A stretch of 64,000 nt of DNA from the NCBI GenBank assembly GCA_963422465.1, contig OY730173.1, positions 3,534,001 to 3,598,000 of the forward strand, written 5' to 3'. The position numbers and the translations under genes were made by a program. This document shows positions 54,680-64,000 of the stretch, piece by piece; position 1 is the stretch's first letter; each line of letters starts with the position of its first letter. The notes beneath the pieces are model-generated. The model did not search any database and was not told the DNA's origin. It saw only the letters and a program-made list of their open reading frames with translations. Source of the DNA: Lichina pygmaea (taxonomy: Eukaryota; Ascomycota; Lichinomycetes; Lichinales; Lichinaceae).

Positions 54680-56032
54680 AGGGTAGGTAACCTGCACAGT
54701 GGGTTGTTCACAAAGGGTCACCTGGTTCCTAGCAGTAATTGCACAATCCTGGGACCACTCCCCAAGACTGTACTTTCCTGGGCAGTCTTTTCCAACTAGA
54801 CTCTAGGGAAATCTGGCTGTATTAACTCAAGCTGGAGACCACACCCCCTGCCTGAGCTTTCCTAGAGTTTTTCAACTCTACCAGCACTAGAGGCAAGCTC
54901 TAAACCATTTCTCTTATCCTGGGAGCCCTGATCTCCTTGATGCTAGATGTTTCTCTTGAGAGAAGTTCAAGCTGTTATCTGTCTGACTGGGAGTACTTGC
55001 TCAATCCTGGGACCACACCCCAAGACTGAGTGTTCCTAGGTAATTGGGGCCTGTCCCCAGTCTTTCAGAATCCCACTGGCCACTCTCTGCCTTGTTATAG
55101 ATAGTCTGTTGGTTGTTGAAGTTGAAGATCGAAGATTCAGAGATCACAACTTTTGACAAACAAGCTGGGTTACCCAAAGTGATGGGTTTTCACCTTAAGG
55201 TTTTGGTGGTTCCCAACAGATACTCGCTTGGTTTCCAGAACTTCTGACAAAGTCCGGTGATTATCAGAAGTGATGGTCCTTGAACGTAGTGGTACTGGGA
55301 AGAGTTTTTGTCGCAACCACTTACATGAGAGGCAATGCTTATTGATGGATCAAGCCCTACGTCAACAAACACCTCTCAGGAAACAGAGACCACGGCAGCA
55401 CAACAGAATAGATGACAAAATGGACACGATTCAAGGACAAGATCAAAAGGATCCTTGGACTATCTGACAAAGACAAAGTGGCTATACAAATGATCCAGCA
55501 CATCAAACAACAACGCTCAGCCGCAGAGTACACCACGCAGTTCAAACAATACTCAGTACTGACTGACTGGGACAACAATGCCCTGATGGTCATGTACTGA
55601 TGTGGACTCAAGGAAAACATGAAGGATGAAATCACCTTCAACAGACAAGCAGTCAACACACTGGACAAACTCATCGCACAAGCAATCAATATCGATGACA
55701 AGCTATTTGAGCAAGCGATGGAGAAACACCATGACGGAGGATACAGCCGCCCTGCATGGCATGTGAGCAACCACTACAAGCTGCCGTACAAGGCACCACC
55801 ACATGACCTATATGGCTATGCACCCATGGAACTGGATGCAGTCCACCACAAGGGAAGGTTCACAAAGGGAAGGAACAACAAAAAGAGGAAAGCACTGAAG
55901 TGCTATGCCTGTGGCAAGCTAGGCCACATGGTGAAAGACTGTTGTTCAAAGAACAAGGTGCACCGACAGCAACTTAATACACTCGACAGAGACTGGAATG
56001 TCATCAAGCCAGAGGACCCACCAGGAGAGGCT

Positions 56033-56423
56033 TGTTAAAGGCCAGTCCACGTTCACACAGAATGTGGGTGGTCCTGTCTTTGACCGAGGAGGGCAGGGAC
56101 TCAATAGATGAATAGCAAGGGGGGTAACTCTCTTGCTATTGTCGCTCGTAATGTGTGTTCAGCCTGGAGAGCTATTCTCTCCAGCTATCTGGGTTCTTAT
56201 ATACAGGAGCCTGAGGGGGGGGGGTCCTCCCAAGGGGTATCAGCTTTCTGCGTGGATGAGCTGGACGAGCTGGTTACATGTTGTCCACCTTGTCCACCGT
56301 GGACAAGCTGGACAAGCTGGTTACACATCGTCCACCTTGTCCACCAGGTCGGGTGAACATTGTTCTGTGTACCTCTGTACACTCGCTTCGGTCGGCTCAG
56401 CCGTTCCAGCCTGGGCCTTAACA
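56033..56423 (-). repeat. Family B 3' LTR
   Basis: 391 bp, TGTTAAAGGCC to GGCCTTAACA, a perfect short terminal inverted repeat. It contains CGGCTCAGCCG (56393-56403) and two ~47-bp repeats rich in GGACAAGCTGG/GTCCACC. Confidence 0.95.
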
Positions 56424-56475
56424 CCATCCCCTCCCTCCAAAGGTTCTGTCCCCAGATCCTCTCACTTCTCTTACC

Positions 56476-57006
56476 ATGACCCGGACATCTCGTGTTAATC
56501 GTCGTGGAGTCCTCAGTTCTCGTGTTGGCAAGATGGGCAAGGTATCCAAAGTTTCATGCAGCGCATGTCGTCATGACTGTGCCAAGTGTGTCATCAGTTC
56601 AGAGTCCACATTTTGTGGTCGGTGCCTTGAGAAGGGTCGCCGTTGTGATCTCCATCTCGCGGAGTCGGAGTGGGAGAAGATGGAGCTTGAGCGCACTCAG
56701 CTCAAGGCTCAACTGAAGGAGATCAAGGAGCAGGAGTCTGTTCTCCTTCCTCGCAAACTTCGTCTCCGTCATCAGTTGGGTGTGTTGTCCAAGAAGGAGG
56801 GTGAGGCCATCAAGTGTGAGCTTGCTGCGATCAAGGATCAGGAGGATCTTGAGCAGGAGGCTACGCGTGTGGAGTCCCCGCCACCTTTGGAGGACTTCTT
56901 CTCTTCGGAGGCTTTGGCTTCTCTCGAGCCTTTGTCTCCATCGATCCTGGCTTCTGCGGGTTTTGTCGGTGGAAACTCCGCAGTTTCTTGTTTGTCGCAG
57001 GGCTGA
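56476..57006 (+). CDS. Family B antisense accessory ORF: Zn2Cys6-type cluster plus coiled coil (looks whole)
   Basis: 176 residues, ATG 56476 to TGA, antisense to the element and 53 bp inside the 3' LTR. Cysteines C28-x2-C31-x6-C38-x8-C47-x2-C50-x6-C57 match the Zn(II)2Cys6 spacing, with basic residues (LEKGRRC) and one extra Cys at 35. Residues ~65-130 are heptad-like Leu/Glu/Lys (coiled coil), and an acidic, Ser/Pro-rich tail follows. Its last ~146 bp overlap, antisense, the 3' end of pol (stop at 56861-56863). Inference: a fungal-type DNA-binding protein encoded by the element. It could be an uncharacterised structural protein instead. Confidence 0.65.
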   Translation: MTRTSRVNRRGVLSSRVGKMGKVSKVSCSACRHDCAKCVISSESTFCGRCLEKGRRCDLHLAESEWEKMELERTQLKAQLKEIKEQESVLLPRKLRLRHQLGVLSKKEGEAIKCELAAIKDQEDLEQEATRVESPPPLEDFFSSEALASLEPLSPSILASAGFVGGNSAVSCLSQG

Positions 57007-60000
57007 AGTTCTCGGTGGGTTCCCACGAGTTCTCCTCATTGTCATACCCTAACCACTTGACCAGGTATTCAATTTTCCGTCCACTTCTCCGGCTGTCTAG
57101 GATCCTTTCAACATTGTACTCTTCTTTGTCGTCCTCGAAGTGCTATTCTGTTTTGATTACTGCGTCGCTGGGTGCTGGCTTGAGCAGCGAGACATGGAAT
57201 ACTCGGTGTATCCGTGCTTTTTTTGGCAGTCTCAGTCGGTAGTTGACTTCTCCAGTGCGCTTCTCAATCTCAAACAGTCTGATTCGTACATGATCCAGCT
57301 TTTTGCTCAGTCACTTCGAGCGCAGGTTTTTTGTTGACAAATAGACCTTATCCCCTCTCTCCAGGGTTGGTCCCTTCAACCTTTTGCTGTTTAGGTGGTG
57401 GCTTGTTGTCTTTTGTGCAGATTCAATTGCAGTCTTCATTTCCTCATGCATAGCAGTGAGTTTTTCGATGTTCGTTGAAGTGCCACTTCCAGCCGCCATT
57501 GCTTCCCAGCAGGGGTTTCTGCCGTAGTTTGCAAAGAACGGCGTCATGCCTGTCACGCTGTGTTGCTGATTGTTGTACACAAACTGAGCTATTGGTAGCA
57601 GTTCTACCCAATCGTCCTGTCAGTGGTTGACGTAGTGGTGTAGGTACTGTTCCATCGTCTGGTTTGTTCTCTCAGTTTGTCTGTCTGTTTGTGGATGGTA
57701 GGCAGTAGACATCCTTGTGTCTATCCCTAGCTGTTTTGTCCACGTGTTCCAGAATTTCAAGGTGAAGAGTTTGTCTCAATCCGAGATAATCTTCGTGGGT
57801 AGCCCTCGCTGGCTAACCAATTCTTTGAGCAGGACATTGGCGAGTTCGCTCACTGTTCCTGTCTCTCGCCACAGGATCAGGTGAGCGTATTTGGTGAGTT
57901 TGTCAACAACCACCAAGATACTGTCATATTTCACCTTTGTTACCGGGTCCTCTGACCTCGGCAGCTTCACCACAAAATCCATTGTGATGGTATCCCAAGC
58001 CACTTCTGGGAGGTCTATTTGTTGACTCTCTCCATAGGGTTTGTGGCGTGACAGTTTGTTTTTCGCACACTCTTCGCAGTTGCGAATAAATTCCGTCACT
58101 TTCCACTTCATTCTGTTGAAGTGGTAATGTCTCCAGATCTTTTCCAGGGTCTTGTCTCGCCCAGGATGTCTGTGTAGAGGTCCATCATGATGTTGTCAAA
58201 TCACATCCTCTTGTGCGCTCTCTGGCACTTCTTCCTTGTTCATGGCTGCAACGTTGTGGCCTAGGGTCAGGAGTGCACCCATTTCTTCAGTTTTCACTAA
58301 CTGAGGTTGAGCATAGACCAGAGTTTGTCCTTTTGTCACAAGGATTGGGCGCTCTTCTGTCGTGTCGTCTGTCGTCATATCAGGCCGCCTGCTAAGCGTG
58401 TCCGCTTGTGTGTTTTCTGATCCTTTTCGATAGAAGATCTGGAAGTCGTATGAAGCTAAAAGCTCTGCCCATCGGACTTGTTGTCTGTTTAGCTTCTTCG
58501 TCGTCGTGAAGTAAGCCAAATTCTTGTGGTCTGAGTACACGTCCACTGTGTACTTTGCTCCTTCCAGGTAAGGTCTCCACTCCTGGAATGTGTCGACAAT
58601 CACTAACAACTTCTTGTCGTGAACATCGTACCTGAGTTCTGGGCCAGAGAACTTTCTCGATCAGTATGCGACAGGGTGTAGGCAGTTTTTGGCGTCTGGT
58701 TGACACAAGCAAGATCCAAGTGCTTGGTCCGAGGCATCTGTCTCCATGATGATCTGCCATCCGGGATCAAATGATGCCAGTATGGGTGCGGAGGTGAACT
58801 TCTTTTTCAGCTCCTGGAACGCTCTCTCTTGGCTGTTCCCCCATGTGAAGGTTTCTTCCTTCTTTGTTAGTTCAGTCAAGGGTGCTGCTGTCCTTGAGTA
58901 CTCCTTGATGAATCGTCAGTAGAAGTTCGCAAATCCCAGGAAGGATTGGACTTCTTTGAGGTTTTTGGGTGTTGGCCAGTCTTGTACTGCCGTGGTCTTT
59001 GTATCATCCATACAGATTCCTTCTGTCGTCAGGATCAATCCCAAATATTCCACTTCTTTCACGTGGAAGACGCTCTTATCAAAGTGTAACCTCATTCCTG
59101 CTTTTTGGAGTACATGTAGGATCTTCTTGACATGCTGTCTGTGCTTCTCCAGGGTTCCATTGGTGTAAACCAAGACATCGTTGATATAAGCAGTAACAAA
59201 TATATCCAGGTATTGTCAGAGGATGATGTTAATAAGTGATTGGAACATCGCCGGTGCATTTGTAAGGCTGAATGGTATAACAGTATACTCATAATGCCCG
59301 TACCTTGTACGAAAGGCTGTCTTCCATTCTTCGCCATCTTTCATCCTAACCAGGTTGAAAGTGCCTCGGATGTCGAACTTGGTAAACCACTTGGCTCCTT
59401 GGATTCAGTCCTGGATTTCTGATATTAACAGTAGTGGGTAGCGATTCTTAATCGTGATCGAATTGAGCTGCCAGTAGTCGACGCACAGTCGTAATTTGCC
59501 ATCCTTCTTTGGCACAAACAATATCGGGTATCCGGCTGGTGATGTTGAAGGTCTTATGAACCCTTTCGCTAGGTTCTCGTCCAGGTAATCTCTTAAGGCC
59601 TCAAGTTCTTTTGCTGATAGAGCGTAAATAGGGCTGTGTGTGGGTTTCTTTCTGTCTTCCAGCGGAATTTCGTGATCCCACTCTTGGTGTTCTGGTAGTG
59701 TCGTGACCACTTCCTCACCAAACATCTCCTGGTAGTCTTTATACTCACTTGGCAGCTGCGGTGCCTGAGTCTCGCCCACGGCGTCATGCGTGGTGCAAAG
59801 TTGATGGTTTCGGGGCTTCATCCAAGCCACATAGGCTTGCCCTCACCGGTGGTGCTTCTTCCACCCTGCATATAAGATCTCTTTGATTCTCACTTTCTCT
59901 GGCTCTGCTCGAGTTGCCAGACTCCTCTTCGGAAAGACTAGGTGCCTTCTTTTCCAGTCAATCCTTGGGTTTTGACTTTCCAACCACGGAAGACCCAATA

Positions 60001-60430
60001 TAACTTCATGTGGTATCTGGACCAAGTCGAATTCTTCTGATCTGATTGTCGTACTGTCGACACACAGTTGTAGGTTCTTGGTCTCCTTCGTCACTTGTCC
60101 TTGGTTGTTGGAGAGTGGTGTCCCGTCCACTACCATTAGTTGATATGGATTCCTCTTTTCCTGAGTCAGGATCTTGTGCTTCCTGGCGAAACTTTCTGAC
60201 ATGAAGTTGCCAGTAGCTCCAGAGTTGATCATGGCGTTTGTCAGATGCCTGTTGACTCTCATCTTGATGCGAAAATGCGGACTGCAGGCTGTCGTGTCAA
60301 GGCTCTGCTTGACCCCTTCTCTCTGGAGTGTTGTCTTGCCCACTCTTCCGACTCTGGATTTGAAGAGCACTGCTAGTTTTTTGAACAACCAAGGCCCTGA
60401 GCCTGGTGTTCTGCTGCGTGTCTTTCGCAT
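56861..60430 (-). pseudogene. Family B pol region, fossil
   Basis: Protease (INSGATGNFMSES near 60200), RT ([20 protein letters not shown] near 59540), RNase H (DHKNLAYFTTTKKLNRQQVR near 58510; METDASDQALGS near 58740), integrase (MDFVVKLPRSEDP near 57970), C-terminal domain (LERGDKVYLSTKNL near 57340) and chromodomain (IEYLVKWLGYDNEENSWEP near 57060). Broken, several breaks. Confidence 0.9.
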
Positions 60431-60750
60431 TTTTCAGTGAAGCATAGCTCCCATACGTCTTCTCCGCAATCATCACGTTCTTTCCCTTGTTGGCTTAGCT
60501 GGTGCTTGATGCTCCAGGCTTTCTTGTGGTATTCTGGGCCAGGGAAGTGGTGCCTTCTTCTTTTCTCTAGGAGATGTTTCTTGCAGTGGTGGTCCTCGCA
60601 TCCTTTCCAATAAGGATGTCCGCAGGCTGGTGTCGTAGCCTGGTGAAGGTCCACTTGCACTGCGATGTCTCGGGGCTGTGAGATGCTGATGGTGTCGTCC
60701 ACCCATTGTGTCACTCTCACTTCGCCGTCCTCCGACAAGGTCGCATCCTG

Positions 60751-61917
60751 TCATCGGAGTAGTGGTGTCTTGGGAACTGGTGGCATGCTGGTTATGTCAA
60801 TCTTGTAGTCTGTTGTGTCGAATTCGGAGATCAGGTCATCCTCCCAATAAACCTTATCAATCTGGTCTTGGGTTGCGTGCAGGTCCTCCAGTGACCTCTG
60901 CAGATTGTTCTCTAGTTTTTCGATGTGCTGTCTGAGATTGTCCTCCTGTCTGAGGAGTGTTGCTTCTGACCGGTTCATGGGTAGCGTGCCTCTGGGAGCC
61001 CTCAGTGGCTCCTGAATGCTCTTGCCTTTCCAGGCGCTGGTGGCATTCAACTGCTTACCCTTGCCTTCTTTCTTCTTCTTGCTTTGGCAGTTGGCTGCGA
61101 GGTGTCCTGCCTTCTGGCAATTGTAACACTTCCATGTTTCTTTCTTCTTTGTTACCTGTGGTGTTGTTGCATCAATCTCCATGGGTGTCAAGCTGTACTT
61201 GTCTTGTGCTGGCACTGTCTTTTTGCTCCATAGCCTTGCATGCTTGCCTCACTTCTCGAGTTCTTGTTCGAACTGTTGGTCGTTGATGTGTACCGCTGTG
61301 TTGATCATATCCTCAAGGTCGGTGGGTCAGTCTCCTCGTGCGATGTCATCCTTGACTTGTTCCTTGAGAGCTTGGTAGAATAGTGCTGTCAAGGCACTGT
61401 CTCCCCATTGCGTCCTCACTGACAACTGTTGGAACTTCGCCGCAAAGTCTGATGCTGACCCTGTCTGCCGTAGTGCTTGGAGCTTTTGTTCCACATCTTG
61501 TTCTTCATCAATGACCCCGAAGGTCTTCTTCATCTGGGTCTTGAAGGTAGAGAATCTCCCAATGATCTGCCGTGTTGTGGTCTCCATGCTAGAGGGATCT
61601 TCCTTGTTGTCGAGGAAGTCTTGTAGGTAGACATTGAACCAGGCAAACGTCGGTCCGTCCAGGTAGGAAGCTGTGAACAGCACCTTCTCCTGTTCCGTAG
61701 GGAATTGTGCGGTGTTGAATCTGTAGTAAAGCTCAAGCTGAGAGAAGAATAATTCCAATCCCCCTTGTGATCCATCATACCTCTTCGGCGTACCCACCTT
61801 CAACAGCTTTGGAGGTAAGGTGAGGGTGGTAGGGACAGGTGGTTCCTGGGCTTGCGCCTGAGGCGCAGCCCAAGCTTGGCCTGCCTGCGAAGGGGTAGGG
61901 CTGTGTGGATCTGCCAT
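60751..61917 (-). pseudogene. Family B gag region, fossil
   Basis: Starts MADPHSPTPSQAGQAW at 61917. Retrotransposon gag domain (LELFFSQLELYYRF, FAAKFQQLSVRTQWGDSAL), then a CCHC knuckle CYNCQKAGHLAANC near 61110 and a helical Gln/Glu-rich tail. Broken, few breaks. Confidence 0.88.
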
Positions 61918-61945
61918 CGTATTGAGCCGGTGTCCTATGTGTTAG

Positions 61946-61955
61946 AGGCTGAAAC
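61946..61955 (-). promoter_or_regulatory. Candidate self-priming site of family B
   Basis: Immediately internal to the 5' LTR, offset 2 bases, TTCAGCCT (element strand) pairs exactly with AGGCTGAA in the inferred RNA 5' region. Same geometry as family A, different sequence. Confidence 0.5.
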
Positions 61956-62346
61956 TGTTAAAGGCCAGTCCATGTTCACACAGAATGTGGGTGGTCCTGT
62001 CTTCGACTGAGGAGGGCAGGGACTCAATAGATGAATAGCAAGGGGGGTAACTCTCTTGCTATTGTCGCTCGTAATGTGTGTTCAGCCTGGAGAGCTATTC
62101 TCTCTGGCTATCTGGGTTCTTATATACAGGAGCCTGAGGGGGGGGGGTCCTCCCAAGGGGTATCAGCTTTCTGCGTGGATAAGCTGGACGAGCTGGTTAC
62201 ACGTCATCCACCTCGTCCACCGTGGACGAGCTGGACAAGCTGGTTACACATCGTCCACCTTGTCCACCGGGTCGGGTGAACATTGTTCCGTGTACCTCTG
62301 TACACTCGCTTCAGTCGGCTCAGCCGTTCCGGCCTGGGCCTTAACA
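61956..62346 (-). repeat. Family B 5' LTR
   Basis: 391 bp. TATATAAG box (minus, 62119-62126); AGGCTGAA (minus, 62081-62088) 38 bp downstream of the TATA start is complementary to the site 2 bp beyond the LTR (61946-61953). Confidence 0.95.
62316..62326. promoter_or_regulatory. CGG-N5-CCG palindrome in the family B LTR
   Basis: CGGCTCAGCCG, present in both B LTRs (also 56393-56403), followed in the 5' LTR by another CCG two bases on. A candidate Zn2Cys6-type site. Confidence 0.45.
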
Positions 62347-62668
62347 AGGCTCAGCTATCCCTCGAACAATAGGACAACTACGATCAGACATTGGAAGCAG
62401 CCCACCAACTGGCAACATCAGGAGGCAAGGACCTACCAGAACAGACAGGTCAGGACAAGGGACAGGAGCCCTTAACCACCTCTGATGGAGACCAAGACAA
62501 ACCTGTGTCTATCAAAGAAGAAATACCACAAGGAAGCTATGCTTACAGCATGGACCCACGAAATCTACAGCACGGCGAACTACAGTGGAGGATTTGCACA
62601 AAGCACTACTGCACCTACCATGAACAACTACGAAGGTACGGAGGACATTCACCCTACCACACCACCTA

Positions 62669-64000
62669 TATAATGGCAGTGACGGCAGTAGGGTCTGGGC
62701 CTACTACGAGACTGTCTATATGGCCCGAGAGGACGGAAGCGCATGCCGGTCCGTACAGAGTGCAGGCTCAGGCTGCAAATAACAGGCTCAAGGAGCAAAC
62801 TGCAGTTGGAGCGTGGGCTTCGGGCTGGCAACCCAGCGCTCCGAAGCAGGACCTACGGGTGAGCGTACACGGCGGAGCGCAAAAGACCTCAGGACTGCGG
62901 GGAAGCGTGGCAGAGACCCTGCACAGGATGTCGACTCTGCGCTATGCCTCGGCATAGCTCAACTGTGGCCCTGACTGGTCAAAGAAAAGAAGACTATATT
63001 CTGACACTGCACACAAGTTCCAAACTCTAATGAAAAACTCAAATCTGGAGTTAGCTATTGCACCTTTTACACCCACAAGAGCTAGATCTCTTTCCCACAA
63101 ACCCTGTTCACCTATTGATCTTTCCTTTATATCTTCTTCTCTTTCTAACTCTCTAATCTTTTCTAAAATTGCTTTGCAGTTCTTTCATGGGTCTGACCAC
63201 AGACCTGTGCTAACTAGCCTGGACCTGGACTCACCAAGAAAAACCTGGAAGCCAGAAAGGAACTGGAAAACACTGGACACAAACCTGGCAAAACAAGAGT
63301 GTAATAATTTGCAGCTGCCCTTCCACTTTCAAGATAAACATGAAGTGGACGAGTACTTGGAATATCTTAACCACTTTCTCCAAGAAATAGCAGACAGATG
63401 CACAGAACTCCAGAAGCAATCTAGCCACTCAGTCCCCTGGTGGAACCAAGAGATCCAAACTAAAGTTAAGCAGGAAAGAAGAATAAGAAGACAAGTGCTC
63501 AGAGGACAGGCAAGCCAAGAAGAGCTAGAAGAAGCAACTAAGCTCAAGAAGAAAGCTGTCAGAGAAGGCAAACAGAACACCTTCAGAAAACAAGTTCATG
63601 AGCTAGCCAGTTCCTCAAAATTCTGGAAGCTTGCAAAGTGGGGAAAATCAAAAGCTAACAAGACCCCTGATCTTTCTCTGGTCCCTGATCTGGAGACTCA
63701 AGAAGGACTAGCCAAAAGCTTTGAGGAGAAGACAAAATCTTTCTCAGCTCAATTCTTTCCAGAAGCACGTGTTCCAGAACCAAGTACAGAAAGTCACCAG
63801 AGTACCCCAGAGATCCAGCTTTCTCAGGAGGTTACCACTGAAGAAGTGGAGCAAATTCTGAACAAGAAGAAACCTTTTACAGCAGGAGGAAAAGACAAGC
63901 TGCCAAATAGATTTCTGAAAGCTCTGGGTCCCAAGTTCTGCCAAGCTATAGCTGTTCTCACATCAACATGCTGGAGACTGGAATACTTTCCAGAGAAATT
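62669..64000 (+). mobile_element. MINE-2: truncated module fused to an L1-type LINE, cut by the window edge
   Basis: 62669-62968 matches the last ~300 bp of the MINE-1 module (from ATATAATGGCAGTGACGG). At CCCT (62969-62972) it passes into L1 ORF2 at residue ~152, whereas MINE-1 joins at residue ~672. Inserted in the spacer of A-4 at CCACACCACC(T). Confidence 0.8.
62973..64000 (+). pseudogene. L1-type ORF2 fragment of MINE-2 (rest of endonuclease to early RT)
   Basis: Begins DWSKKRRLYSD (L1a residue 152) without its own start. It contains SDHRPVLTS, the Lys/Glu-rich linker and the first RT segments, and runs off the window about residue 493. I see no stop in the part shown. Very close to L1a and L1b; it has NRF where L1a has NGF, as in L1b. 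Confidence 0.9.

Larger units (their letters stand above)
49858..55309 (-). mobile_element. LINE L1b, full-length, near-identical to L1a, one nonsense codon
   Basis: Tail at 49858-49890 (ATCAA-type), 5' end at 55309 (AAAAACTCTTCCCAG). About a dozen amino-acid differences from L1a over both ORFs. Its 3' flank is the minus half of A-4 and its 5' flank the plus half, so no simple target duplication surrounds it. Confidence 0.93.
56033..62346 (-). mobile_element. Family B chromovirus, both LTRs, fossil
   Basis: 6314 bp, duplication AGGCT at 56028-56032 and 62347-62351. Minus-strand order: 5' LTR 61956-62346, gag, protease, RT, RNase H, integrase, chromodomain, 3' LTR 56033-56423, with an antisense ORF (56476-57006) beside the 3' LTR. 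LTRs are equal in length (391 bp) and differ at about 15 positions, 14 of them at CpG. Gag/pol is broken, about six to eight breaks. The best preserved and probably youngest chromovirus here, inserted after A-4. Confidence 0.93.
55311..62668 (+). mobile_element. A-4, 5' part (gag and spacer), inverted relative to the 3' half, fossil
   Basis: Gag from within the N-terminal third (TTYMRGNAY region at 55313) through the knuckle CYACGKLGHMVKDC (near 55903) to 56032. It is then interrupted by family B (56033-62346) and resumes at 62347 to 62668 (spacer, ending ACCACACCACCT). The minus half begins with the same CCACACCACC target bases. Broken, a few breaks. Confidence 0.85.

Noticed and set aside
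1820-64000. Classical CpA-directed RIP as cause of the decay
   Set aside because: Differences between LTR pairs are nearly all CpG transitions, with only about one CpA-type change seen.

Overview
This window is almost wholly a nest of transposable elements from what looks like a filamentous ascomycete; the species cannot be fixed from sequence. Support: chromodomain Ty3/gypsy elements, Tad/I-like LINEs whose ORF1 carries three CCHC knuckles, Zn(II)2Cys6-type cysteine spacing, a 49-bp GT-AG intron and a tRNA-derived SINE. Host sequence is confined to about 1-1819, with gene-like minus-strand exons at 1-590 and 728-988 and no certain product.

Layout. 1820-5557: old family A chromovirus remnant (A-1), split by an ORF1-only LINE relative (L3, 2601-4829, itself holding a solo family D LTR) and by SINE-1. 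5558-6154: family D LTR with a second D LTR nested in it. 6155-8689: chimera of a GC-rich module fused to a LINE 3' end (MINE-1). 8690-20146: minus-strand LINE L1c, split by family A element A-2 (12861-19323, two LTRs, TGATG target duplication). 20147-30341: family C/D chromovirus, minus, split by the intact full-length LINE L1a (21181-26633) and SINE-2. 30342-32008: SINE-3 and a fourth chromovirus fragment (E). 32009-36762: LINE L2b with SINE-4. 36763-42296: nearly whole LINE L2a. 42297-44021: decayed A-3. 44022-45047: 3' end of a C/D element. 45048-49857 (minus) and 55311-62668 (plus): two halves of one family A element (A-4) in opposite orientation, with LINE L1b between them and family B element (56033-62346, AGGCT duplication) inside the second half. 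62669-64000: second chimera (MINE-2), running off the window.

How the parts interact. The LINEs supply reverse transcriptase; the SINEs share the LINE 3' tail including a 4-bp hairpin whose pairing is kept across copies, so the SINEs are probably mobilised in trans. The two MINE-like chimeras join the same 3' end of an unrelated GC-rich module to different LINE positions at a CCCT overlap, as expected from template jumping. Chromovirus families A and B each carry, antisense near the 3' LTR, a small ORF with a Zn2Cys6-type cluster and coiled coil. Family A LTRs hold a perfect CGG-N8-CCG palindrome and an antisense TATA box, and family B LTRs hold CGG-N5-CCG. Together this is a candidate self-encoded regulatory circuit, the most interesting signal here. 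By hand alignment about 30 of 31 substitutions between LTR pairs are at CpG sites, pointing to methyl-CpG decay rather than classical CpA-directed RIP. Families A, B and C/D also show signs of Tf1-like self-priming.
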